From positions 1 to 64,000 of the forward strand of contig NZ_FPIY01000004.1 of the NCBI RefSeq assembly GCF_900119145.1: a stretch of DNA of 64,000 nt, written 5' to 3'. Under the pieces are notes generated by a model. It searched no databases and was not told the DNA's origin. It was given only the letters and a program-made list of their open reading frames with translations. Source of the stretch: Cellulophaga fucicola. Its GTDB lineage: Bacteria; Bacteroidota; Bacteroidia; Flavobacteriales; Flavobacteriaceae. Of this stretch, positions 17,357-24,972 are shown piece after piece (position 1 is the stretch's first letter; each line of letters starts with the position of its first letter). A program made the translations under genes and the position numbers.

Positions 17357-18304
17357 ATGAATAACTTTAAAAAACCAGATGCCTCTCTTTGGCAAGGTCG
17401 AAAATCTAATGCCTACTTGTATTTACACGAGAAAGTAATTTGTACAGACATTCTTAAAAAAGAAACTAAAAAAACAATTACTATTTTAAGTTATGCTTGT
17501 GACGCAGGTGTTAAACGTAACCAAGGTAGAGTTGGTGCCGTTACTGGTCCTGAAGCAATTATTAAGCAACTGGCTAAAATGCCAAATCACTTAGAAAACA
17601 ACACACAACTTTTAGATGTCGGCGCTGTTTTTTGTGTTGATAATGATATGGAACAAGCACAACAGACCTTATCTAAAACTGTAACTAATTTATTAAAAAA
17701 TAACAGCTTCCCTATTGTTTTAGGTGGTGGTCATGATATTGCATACGGACATTATAATGGTATTCTAAATGCTATTGAAAAAGGTAAAACTATTGGTATT
17801 ATTAATTTTGATGCCCATTTTGACTTAAGAGCCAATACAAACGGAAACAATTCTGGCACTCCATTTTTTCAAATAGCGGAAGATTGCAAAACCAACAACA
17901 GACCTTTTAAATATCTTACTTTAGGCATTAGAGAAGATGCTAATGATGCCTCTCTTTTTAAAACAGCTAAAGAACTTGGTGTAACGGTAATTAAAAATGA
18001 AGATTTTAATCTACATCAAACTAAAAACATACAAGAACAAATTTATAGTTTTATAAATGATGTAGATGTAGTTTACACAACTATAGATTTAGACGGTTTT
18101 TCTTCTGCCTATGCTGCAGGTGTTAGTGCACCATCACCAATGGGTTTTTCTCCTGATATTGCATTGCAATGCTTGCAAACGATTATAAAATCTGGTAAGC
18201 TTATTAGTGTAGATATTGCAGAGATGAATCCCGAATACGATATTGACAACCAAACAGCAAAATTAGCTGCTTCTTTGGCTCACACTATACTACATTCTAT
18301 ATAA
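17357..18304 (+). CDS. hutG: Formimidoylglutamase (arginase family)
   Basis: The 315-residue protein belongs to the ureohydrolase family. Mn ligands are visible as His126 in GGGHD, Asp152, His154 and Asp156 in FDAHFD, and the later IDLDGF motif. The C-terminal segment AAGVSAPSPMGFS resembles HutG rather than arginase or agmatinase. The reaction is hydrolysis of N-formimino-L-glutamate to glutamate and formamide, the last step of the pathway started by the hutHIU genes about 8.5 kb away in this window. A different ureohydrolase activity is possible, but the absence of another hutG candidate near the hut operon supports the call. Confidence 0.85.
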   Translation: MNNFKKPDASLWQGRKSNAYLYLHEKVICTDILKKETKKTITILSYACDAGVKRNQGRVGAVTGPEAIIKQLAKMPNHLENNTQLLDVGAVFCVDNDMEQAQQTLSKTVTNLLKNNSFPIVLGGGHDIAYGHYNGILNAIEKGKTIGIINFDAHFDLRANTNGNNSGTPFFQIAEDCKTNNRPFKYLTLGIREDANDASLFKTAKELGVTVIKNEDFNLHQTKNIQEQIYSFINDVDVVYTTIDLDGFSSAYAAGVSAPSPMGFSPDIALQCLQTIIKSGKLISVDIAEMNPEYDIDNQTAKLAASLAHTILHSI

Positions 18305-18334
18305 AAAAAGGAGGCTTATTTAGCCTCCTTTTTT
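18304..18334. terminator. Bidirectional terminator between hutG and hmgA
   Basis: A-run plus GGAGGCT pairs with AGCCTCC plus a T run. The hairpin begins at the hutG stop codon and also gives a T tail on the opposite strand, serving convergent hmgA. Confidence 0.88.
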
Positions 18335-18354
18335 ACATTATATTATTTTACCTA

Positions 18355-19512
18355 TTACTTCATCCAAGATTGATAATACGTACCGTTGTCTATATCTAAA
18401 GCCAATTGTGTTAATTGCAATGGCTTAAAAGTATCTATCATTACTGCCAATTCTTCGGTCTTAGATTTACCTATACTAGCTTCATATGTTCCTGGGTGCG
18501 GACCGTGAGGTATGCCTGCAGGGTGCACAGAAATATAACCTTTATCTATACTTTTTCTGCTCATAAAATCTCCATCTACGTAATATAAAACCTCATCAGA
18601 ATCTATATTAGAATGGTTGTATGGAGCAGGAATAGACTCAGGGTGATAATCGTACATTCTAGGTACAAAAGAACAAACAACAAATGCGCTTGTTTCAAAT
18701 GTCTGGTGTACTGGTGGCGGTTGGTGTACGCGCCCTGTTATTGGCTCAAAATTATGAATAGAAAATGCATACGGAAAATTGTATCCATCCCAACCAACAA
18801 CATCAAACGGGTGAGATGCATATGTTAAATGATGTAATTGTCCTTGCTTTTTAACCTTCATTAAAAAATCGCCTGTCTCATCATAAGTTTGCAAATTTTG
18901 TGGCAGTTTAAAATCGCGCTCACAAAAAGGAGAATGCTCTAAATGCTGCCCAAACCAGTTACGGTATCTTTTTGGTGTATAAATTGGATGATAAGATTCT
19001 GTTACCAATAAACGATTGTCCTCTGTATCAAACTCAATCTGATAAATCATACCACGAGGAATAACAATGTAATCTCCATATTCAAACGGAATTTCACCTA
19101 ACATCGTTTTTAATGTCCCAGTTCCTTTGTGTATAAAAAGAAGCTCATCTGCATCTGCATTTTTATAAAAATAGTCTGTCAACGATTTTCTTGGAGCTGC
19201 TAAGCCAACGTGTACATCGCTGTTAAACAATACCGTTTTTCTACTATCTAAATAATCATCTTCTGGCTTAATATCAAACCCTTTTAATAATCTAGATTTT
19301 ATATTGTGAGCTACAGCTGCTTTAGGAGACACATCTATTGTTTCTCCTACTTCTTTAACCATAGTTGGTCTGTGCATATGGTACATTAGAGAAGACATTC
19401 CGTCAAAACCAATGGTACCAAACAATTGCTCATAGTGCAGTGTACCATCATCCTTTTTAAAAATGGTATGTCTTTTAGGTGGTATTTTCCCTAGTTTATG
19501 ATATAAAGGCAT
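18355..19512 (-). CDS. hmgA: Homogentisate 1,2-dioxygenase
   Basis: The enzyme opens the ring of homogentisate in the phenylalanine/tyrosine degradation pathway. The 385-residue protein has the cupin-type HGO fold: MYHMHRPT near the N-terminus, DELLFIHKGTGTLKT in the first cupin, the HPFDVVGWDGYNFPYAFSIH segment, and a C-terminal metal region with HQPPPVHQTFE and IPHGPHPGTYE. These His/Glu residues fit the non-haem Fe(II) ligands of the family. It is shorter than the human enzyme (445 residues), as is usual in Bacteroidota. No other tyrosine-pathway genes are adjacent. A structured short transcript may lie upstream. Confidence 0.92.
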   Translation of the reverse strand: MPLYHKLGKIPPKRHTIFKKDDGTLHYEQLFGTIGFDGMSSLMYHMHRPTMVKEVGETIDVSPKAAVAHNIKSRLLKGFDIKPEDDYLDSRKTVLFNSDVHVGLAAPRKSLTDYFYKNADADELLFIHKGTGTLKTMLGEIPFEYGDYIVIPRGMIYQIEFDTEDNRLLVTESYHPIYTPKRYRNWFGQHLEHSPFCERDFKLPQNLQTYDETGDFLMKVKKQGQLHHLTYASHPFDVVGWDGYNFPYAFSIHNFEPITGRVHQPPPVHQTFETSAFVVCSFVPRMYDYHPESIPAPYNHSNIDSDEVLYYVDGDFMSRKSIDKGYISVHPAGIPHGPHPGTYEASIGKSKTEELAVMIDTFKPLQLTQLALDIDNGTYYQSWMK

Positions 19513-19618
19513 ATTCTATTGTTCTTTGTAAGTAGACAATAAAAGTACAATAATTTGAACTTTATCTAAAAAATAAGCCTAAAATTATATAATTAATAAT
19601 TTGAAGAGTTTATTGCAT

Positions 19619-19647
19619 AAAAAAAGCCTTCCGATAGGAAAGCCTTT
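19619..19647 (-). terminator. Intrinsic terminator on the minus strand inside the hmgA upstream region
   Basis: AAAGGCTTTCC and GGAAGGCTTT pair (two G-U pairs) around a four-base loop and are followed by seven T residues on the minus strand. There is no T run in the plus direction, so it acts only towards hmgA. No annotated gene ends here. Confidence 0.75.
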
Positions 19648-19682
19648 CATTGGTTGATACCATCTAAAATGGTTTTCAACAT
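19647..19682 (-). CDS. Possible 11-residue leader peptide
   Basis: ATG at 19682 opens MLKTILDGINQ and stops with TGA at 19649-19647, exactly at the base of the terminator hairpin. The placement resembles leader peptides whose translation affects terminator folding. It has no run of Tyr or Phe codons, so simple amino-acid attenuation is not supported. It could be coincidence in so short a sequence. Confidence 0.25.
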   Translation of the reverse strand: MLKTILDGINQ

Positions 19683-19880
19683 TGCCTCAAAATTAATCGA
19701 GACACAACACAACATAGCAAATATAGTAAAGGTTTTTAATATTTAATCTTTTAAGTAGTAAAACCTATTTTCCCAAGCCTACATTTTGCTGCTAAAGACG
19801 ATTTAGACCATATTTTTTAACGATTATATCACCACTTACCTTTTACTAAAACCCTATTTTTGTTAGACTAAAACTATAAA

Positions 19881-20771
19881 ATGACATTACTTTTAATGGC
19901 TGCCGGAAATGGTAGTAGATACGGAAAATTAAAACAGTTTGATGATCTTGGACCACACTCCGAATTTCTAATGGAGTTTAGTATTTTTGATGCTATAAAA
20001 TATGGTTTTACACATATTGTTGCTATCACAAAAAAAGACAAAGTAGATTTTTTAAAAGAACACTTATCTAAAAGATTACCAAATGGTATTAAATTAGATG
20101 TTTTAGCTCAAGAAATTTCTGATGTTCCTGAGCACACCAATTACACTACAGAACGATTAAAACCTTGGGGAACTGCACACGCTGTTTGGACCGCAAGAAA
20201 TGTAATAAAAGGCCCTTTTGCAGTAATTAATGCCGATGATTTTTACGGTGAACTTGCTTTTAAAAATGCAGCAAGAATTATGAATTCTGAAACAGAAAAC
20301 ACATTTGGACTTATATCTTACACCTTAAAAGACACCTTATCTACACACGGATCTGTTTCTAGAGGTGTTTGCCAAATTGAAAACGGAATTTTAACTAAGG
20401 TTGAAGAACGTTTAAAAATTGAAAAACAAAACAATTCTATTATAGACACAGACTCGGGTATTGTATTTACAGGAGAAGAAGAAGCAAGTATGAATTTTTG
20501 GGTATGTGACACATCAATCTTTAACTATATAACAAATGCCTTTAAGTTATTTTTAAAAGATGAAGGAAAAATTAAATCTAGCGAGATTTTCTTACCTTTT
20601 ATAGTACAAGAAATGATTTCTAAAGAAAACTTAAAAGTACCCGTACTAAACTCCGAGAGTAATTGGTTTGGTGTTACCTATGCAGAAGACAGAACTATGG
20701 CTGTTTCTAAGCTAGTTGAAATGACAAAAAATGAGGATTATCCATTTAACTTATGGAACATAAACCAGTAG
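19881..20771 (+). CDS. Nucleotidyltransferase (sugar-1-phosphate NTP transferase family)
   Basis: The 296-residue protein starts with the pyrophosphorylase signature LLLMAAGNGSRYGKLKQFDD, and an acceptor-site INADDFYG near residue 115 provides the metal-binding Asp. PWGTAHAVW resembles the base/sugar contact loop of UDP-sugar pyrophosphorylases. The family transfers a nucleotidyl group to a sugar 1-phosphate. The next gene, separated by 2 bp, encodes a NahK-like anomeric sugar kinase, so the pair probably converts a free sugar, perhaps GalNAc or GlcNAc, into a nucleotide sugar. The nucleotide and sugar are not provable from sequence. Confidence 0.8.
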   Translation: MTLLLMAAGNGSRYGKLKQFDDLGPHSEFLMEFSIFDAIKYGFTHIVAITKKDKVDFLKEHLSKRLPNGIKLDVLAQEISDVPEHTNYTTERLKPWGTAHAVWTARNVIKGPFAVINADDFYGELAFKNAARIMNSETENTFGLISYTLKDTLSTHGSVSRGVCQIENGILTKVEERLKIEKQNNSIIDTDSGIVFTGEEEASMNFWVCDTSIFNYITNAFKLFLKDEGKIKSSEIFLPFIVQEMISKENLKVPVLNSESNWFGVTYAEDRTMAVSKLVEMTKNEDYPFNLWNINQ

Positions 20772-20773
20772 TG

Positions 20774-21820
20774 ATGAAAACAGATCCAGCCGAGATTTTT
20801 AATAGTTTTTCTGTTCCTAAAAAAGACTATACTTTTAAGTCTATAACTAACGGACTTATTAATGATACGTTTTTGGTTTTAGATGACAACCAAGCTGTTT
20901 ATATTTTACAACGCATAAACTCTAACGTATTTAAAAACATAAACGCTGTTATGCAAAATATAGCAACAGCATTGCCTTTATTAAAAAGTTCTAATTACAG
21001 TAGTATTAACTTAGTTAAAACCACTAAAAACAAAAGCTACCATACAGAAAACGGATACTGGAGAGTACTTTCCTTTATAGAAAACAGCACTACTTACGAC
21101 ACCACAACAAGTTCTACAACTGCTTTTGAAGCTGGTAAAGTTATTAGTGAATTTCATAAACTTTTACAAGCTACAGATATAGACTCTTATGAAGAGACTA
21201 TACCTAATTTTCATAATTTAATAGATAGAAATAATCAGTTTTTTGATGCTTTGGAAAAAGCTAAAAAGGAACGTACAGCTGCCGCAAGAGATGCTATAGA
21301 ATTTGCTGAAGAGTTGTTACCAGATCTATTAGACTTCTGTTTTACAGAACTACCAATTAGAGTTTGCCACAACGACACTAAGTTAAACAACATTCTGTTT
21401 TCTAAAACTACAGATAAAGCTCTATGTTTAATAGATTTAGACACCTTAATGAAAGGTTATTTTTATTATGATTTTGGTGATGCAATACGTACTATTGTAA
21501 ATACAGCTCCTGAGGATGAAAAAGACCTATCAAAAATAACTTTTAACAAAGAACTTTTTAGCTCTTTTGTAGATGGCTTAAGTACCAATAAAAATGTATT
21601 AAGCAAAGAAGAAATAGCATCTTTACCCCTTGGCGCAGTATTTATGCCTTTTATTCACGGGTTACGTGCACTAACAGATTATCTAAATAATGATACTTAT
21701 TATAAAGTAGCTTATGCAAATCAGAATTTAGACAGGTGTATTAGTCTTTTTAACTTCTCTAAAAAAGCATTAGATAATATTGATTATATGAATGCTACTC
21801 TAAAGGAAAAACTCAACTAA
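20774..21820 (+). CDS. NahK-like aminoglycoside-phosphotransferase-family sugar 1-kinase
   Basis: ATG 20774 lies 2 bp after the previous stop and gives 348 residues. An upstream in-frame ATG at 20753 would overlap by 19 bp. The kinase fold is clear: ITNGLINDTFLV as nucleotide loop, the Brenner motif CHNDTKLNNILF with catalytic Asp, and LIDLDT with the metal-binding Asp. The start of the protein (EIFNSF) and overall layout resemble N-acetylhexosamine 1-kinases, which phosphorylate GlcNAc or GalNAc at C1. Pairing with a nucleotidyltransferase and proximity to a GH109-containing locus support an amino-sugar salvage role. Choline or homoserine kinases are more distant alternatives. Confidence 0.75.
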   Translation: MKTDPAEIFNSFSVPKKDYTFKSITNGLINDTFLVLDDNQAVYILQRINSNVFKNINAVMQNIATALPLLKSSNYSSINLVKTTKNKSYHTENGYWRVLSFIENSTTYDTTTSSTTAFEAGKVISEFHKLLQATDIDSYEETIPNFHNLIDRNNQFFDALEKAKKERTAAARDAIEFAEELLPDLLDFCFTELPIRVCHNDTKLNNILFSKTTDKALCLIDLDTLMKGYFYYDFGDAIRTIVNTAPEDEKDLSKITFNKELFSSFVDGLSTNKNVLSKEEIASLPLGAVFMPFIHGLRALTDYLNNDTYYKVAYANQNLDRCISLFNFSKKALDNIDYMNATLKEKLN

Positions 21821-21827
21821 TTTATAT

Positions 21828-21865
21828 AAAAAAGACTTGTTTTAACAATCTAAAACAAGTCTTTT
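21828..21865. terminator. Bidirectional terminator between the sugar kinase and the glycan operon
   Basis: AAAAGACTTGTTTT (from 21830) and AAAACAAGTCTTTT (to 21865) are perfect inverted arms around an 8-nt loop. T runs on both strands fit the convergent genes. Confidence 0.85.
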
Positions 21866-21880
21866 AATTTTTAAGTTTTT

Positions 21881-23194
21881 CTATTTTATAGGTAAATTAG
21901 AAAAATCTATGTTGGGGGGAACTGTATTTGCTTTTCGTTGGTGTTTAGAGTCTATTTCGGTATTTTCATTAAAAAATCCGCAGTTTTTCATAAAAAAAAC
22001 GTTTCCTTCTACTCCTCCTGCATAATCTAACCTAGCTCCTTTTCTTGCTGTTGCATCTGCAGTAAACGTAGCTTTGGTTAACTCGTGCCATTTTTTATCC
22101 AGACCATACACCCATTGGTTACCATACCTAGCCATTCTAGATTTATAACCTGTTTCTGTAACAAAATTTTCTAAAAATGAATGTGGTCTTTTTAAATATG
22201 TGGTTGTATATGGCCTTCTAAAACTAGCTATTAAACTCCATTTATTTTCTTCTGGAGCAAAGAAGTAAGCAGTATAATCTGTAGAACCATTAACAGAAGG
22301 CATTCCTTTTAATAAGAACTTATAGGTATTGCCAGCTTTCCAATTAAAAACTTTATAACTCTGCCCTCCAGAACCTTCATTACCAAACTCGCCTGTTGTC
22401 ACTTCTTCTCCTTTATCTAACAAAATAATTTTATAATCTTCAGGAATATCTTTTGGGTTTTGTGTTTCATAGGGACTCCATACAGAAAACAGAACTCTTC
22501 TTTCTGTTTCTGAATTTACTTGCATACCAAAATAGCCTTCTCCAAATCCGTTTGCCATATAATAAGAGCCTACAACATCTTCATCTATTGGAACAGTAAT
22601 TTCATTATAAAACCAAACAATATCTAAATCCTTAGGTGTTTCGTATGTTAAATGAACTGAAGGTCCTCTACGTCCCCAATAAAAATCATCTTTTACAAAT
22701 GTTATTTCTTCTTTAGCAACATCACCTCCTACTAATACATTTTTTACATCAACAATTACACTAGAAGAATTCTCTAACGCTTCAATACTTAATGTTTGAT
22801 AACCAATAGTCTTTAAATTAAAAGAACCAACAATAATCTCTTTATAATTTAAATTAAAAATCTCTACTTCTTTGCTTACACCGTTTAATGTAACTTTAAT
22901 TTTAGATGTTCCTTTTGGCACTTTTGCATATAAACCTATGTTTATACTACCAGTACTTGTTGTCTTAAAGTAGGTTTGTATTATATTATTTTTATTGGTC
23001 CAGTTGGTTATTCCTTCATCAGTAATTATTTTTTTATTTTCATCAATTGCATTTACAACCCAACTATTACCAGTAACAGGTATTGTTTTAGAAAAAGTTA
23101 TATTCTCGTTATCTTCTACCTCTGAATCTTCATTAGATTTACAGGATACAATTAAGAAAAACATCAAAAAATAAAAAGAGAATTTAAAATACAT
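21881..23194 (-). CDS. DUF5077/DUF3472 domain lipoprotein of the glycan locus
   Basis: The 437-residue protein has a lipoprotein signal (FLIVSC) followed by an acidic stretch. A beta-rich DUF5077-like domain lies at about residues 35-150. A DUF3472-like domain occupies about 165-425, with WFYNEITVPIDEDVVGSYYM, NGFGEGYFGMQVNS and WSPY motifs. DUF3472 proteins recur in polysaccharide utilisation loci, where a carbohydrate-binding or hydrolytic role is suspected but, to my knowledge, unproven. It is the last gene of the GH109-susC-susD operon, 97 bp after susD. It is probably surface-exposed. Confidence 0.8.
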   Translation of the reverse strand: MYFKFSFYFLMFFLIVSCKSNEDSEVEDNENITFSKTIPVTGNSWVVNAIDENKKIITDEGITNWTNKNNIIQTYFKTTSTGSINIGLYAKVPKGTSKIKVTLNGVSKEVEIFNLNYKEIIVGSFNLKTIGYQTLSIEALENSSSVIVDVKNVLVGGDVAKEEITFVKDDFYWGRRGPSVHLTYETPKDLDIVWFYNEITVPIDEDVVGSYYMANGFGEGYFGMQVNSETERRVLFSVWSPYETQNPKDIPEDYKIILLDKGEEVTTGEFGNEGSGGQSYKVFNWKAGNTYKFLLKGMPSVNGSTDYTAYFFAPEENKWSLIASFRRPYTTTYLKRPHSFLENFVTETGYKSRMARYGNQWVYGLDKKWHELTKATFTADATARKGARLDYAGGVEGNVFFMKNCGFFNENTEIDSKHQRKANTVPPNIDFSNLPIK

Positions 23195-23291
23195 ATATTA
23201 TTTTAATAAGTTAAAAGCATATTGTTTTTAGTTGAAACAAGGCCCTTAAAAACTAACAAAATGAGCCTTGTTAAACTTAACTAAAACACTA

Positions 23292-24947
23292 CTAATTGTT
23301 TTGAATAAGTGATGGTTGCAAAATAATTTGTTGTTCTGGTATGTACTCTATTATTCTAGATGCAGATGCCGGAATTTCTAAATAAGCATTTGCTCCGTTT
23401 AAATGTGTTCCTGGGTAACGACGATCCATAGTATCTCCATTTCTATACACATCATAACGTCTATGGCCTTCGTATGCGAGCTCTAATCTTCTTTCCTCTG
23501 CAACCAACTCTAAAACCGTTTTGCCAGCTGGCAAAGAAGACAACTCATATTCTGGCACTCCTGCACGCACTCTTAAAATATTTATATTATCTAAAGCCAA
23601 CTGATCTAAACCTCTTTTAGCAAAAGATTCTGCTTTATTTAAGTACATTTCTGCTAAACGCGACACCATAGGAGACCACATATGTACATCATCTTCTTGT
23701 AAAGATGCTTTTAAAATATAAAATTTAGGATACCCATTTCTCTTTTTTAAATCGAAATCTTTGGTTACATCTTGTCTTCCGTCTGGTCCGTTAAAGTAAT
23801 AAACTGTAGTACCATTAATATTCTCTGACTGTACAGTGTATGTTACGCCACCATCTGTAAAAGTTGTTACGCCTGCAGTTTCTGTTGTATTTCTAAACTC
23901 GTACTTATAATCGCTATTTACCCAATATACCGCAGGGATTTTATCTCCTTCTTCATCTTCTAAATATTGTGGTGCAATAAAAGCACTTCTAGCATCTGCT
24001 GCATTTTTATTAAGCAAATCCATATACGTTTTTGACGCATACATTTCTCCCCAACCAGCACCATCTACTGTAGCATAAAAAGAACCAATTGTATACCAAT
24101 CATCCCATTGTCCTAAAAGATCTGAATCTTTACTTAATGTAACTGCAAAAATTGCCTCTGCATTATTGTCTGGTATTAACTTATTCATTTCTTTAAACTC
24201 TCCATTAGACAACAAACTATACTCTCCAGAAGCTATTACTCTATTAGCATATTCTTCTGCATTAACATTGTCCTCCATATACAAGTAAACTCTAGAAAGT
24301 AATGCTTGTGCAGACTCTTTAGAAGCATAAGAAGCTCCTTTATTTATAGACATTAAACTTTCGGCTTTAAGTAAATCTTTAATTACTTGGTCATAAACTT
24401 CTTGAACTGTATTTCTGTCTGGCCTATCATCTGTATCTGATGTTAACTTAAGAGGAATAGAAAGGTTACTAGGTCCTTGATTGTAAGGTCTACCAAAAAC
24501 ATTTCCCATTTGAAAATAAACTAAAGCTCTTAAATAGTAGTTTTCACCTAATAATTGATCTGTTTCTTCAGATTCTCCTTCTGGAATCTTCTCTATCATT
24601 ACATTACAACCAACAGTTATTTTGTATGAGTTACTCCAAAATCTTGCAACTCTGGAATTTGTTGGTATAGATTGGTAGTTGTATAAATAAAATAAATGGT
24701 CTGTAGTACCGCCACTTAATGCTATGTTATCACCTGCATATTCAGATATTCTATGCAAATCATCTACCCAACCATCATAACCTACATTACCTTTTAACAA
24801 GGCATAGTTACCTACTGTTGCTGTTTGTATAGAACCTGGATCTGATAGTAATTCGTCTACAGATATTTGATCGTATGGGTTCTTTTCTAGCTCGCACGAA
24901 CCCAACAATAATGCTATAATTGGAAATAATATTATTAACTTTTTCAT
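23292..24947 (-). CDS. SusD/RagB family nutrient-binding outer-membrane lipoprotein
   Basis: The 551-residue lipoprotein (IIALLLGSC signal) has the SusD layout: an N-terminal helical segment with DGWVDDLHRISEYAGDN, the conserved AEYLRA-like NYYLRALVYFQMGNVFG, the SusD RYDVYRNGD motif and a C-terminal LERR-type box RRLELAYEGHRRYDV. SusD proteins cap the SusC transporter from the cell surface and bind the glycan. It follows susC by 25 bp. The sequence does not reveal the ligand; the operon context (GH109) suggests an alpha-GalNAc-containing glycan. Confidence 0.95.
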   Translation of the reverse strand: MKKLIILFPIIALLLGSCELEKNPYDQISVDELLSDPGSIQTATVGNYALLKGNVGYDGWVDDLHRISEYAGDNIALSGGTTDHLFYLYNYQSIPTNSRVARFWSNSYKITVGCNVMIEKIPEGESEETDQLLGENYYLRALVYFQMGNVFGRPYNQGPSNLSIPLKLTSDTDDRPDRNTVQEVYDQVIKDLLKAESLMSINKGASYASKESAQALLSRVYLYMEDNVNAEEYANRVIASGEYSLLSNGEFKEMNKLIPDNNAEAIFAVTLSKDSDLLGQWDDWYTIGSFYATVDGAGWGEMYASKTYMDLLNKNAADARSAFIAPQYLEDEEGDKIPAVYWVNSDYKYEFRNTTETAGVTTFTDGGVTYTVQSENINGTTVYYFNGPDGRQDVTKDFDLKKRNGYPKFYILKASLQEDDVHMWSPMVSRLAEMYLNKAESFAKRGLDQLALDNINILRVRAGVPEYELSSLPAGKTVLELVAEERRLELAYEGHRRYDVYRNGDTMDRRYPGTHLNGANAYLEIPASASRIIEYIPEQQIILQPSLIQNN

Positions 24948-24972
24948 ATTCTAAATTTTAAATACTGTTATA

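Larger units (their letters stand above)
19619..19725 (-). ncRNA. Candidate small structured RNA or attenuator leader upstream of hmgA
   Basis: On the minus strand, TATATTTG (complement of 19718-19725) is a consensus -7 element, and an intrinsic terminator ends at 19619. The enclosed transcript of roughly 95 nt has three hairpins. The first is CTCGA/TTGAG just before a tiny ORF. The second is GTTGA..ACCAT paired with ATGGT.TCAAC inside that ORF. The third is the terminator stem GGCTTTCC/GGAAGGCT. It could be an independent small RNA or a leader whose termination controls hmgA 107 bp further on. No RNA family was recognised. Confidence 0.4.
19513..19880. other. Gene-free divergent region between hmgA and the nucleotidyltransferase gene
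   Basis: This 368-bp stretch has no long ORF. Its hmgA-proximal part (19513-19618) is AT-rich. The central part (19619-19725) carries, on the minus strand, a promoter-like element, a tiny ORF and a strong terminator. The distal part (19726-19880) shows TATTTTTG at 19855-19862, a likely -7 element for the nucleotidyltransferase gene. Confidence 0.6.

Noticed and set aside
19619-19647. Terminator of a plus-strand transcript in the hmgA upstream region
   Set aside because: The T run is present only on the minus strand; on the plus strand the hairpin is preceded, not followed, by the A/T tract.
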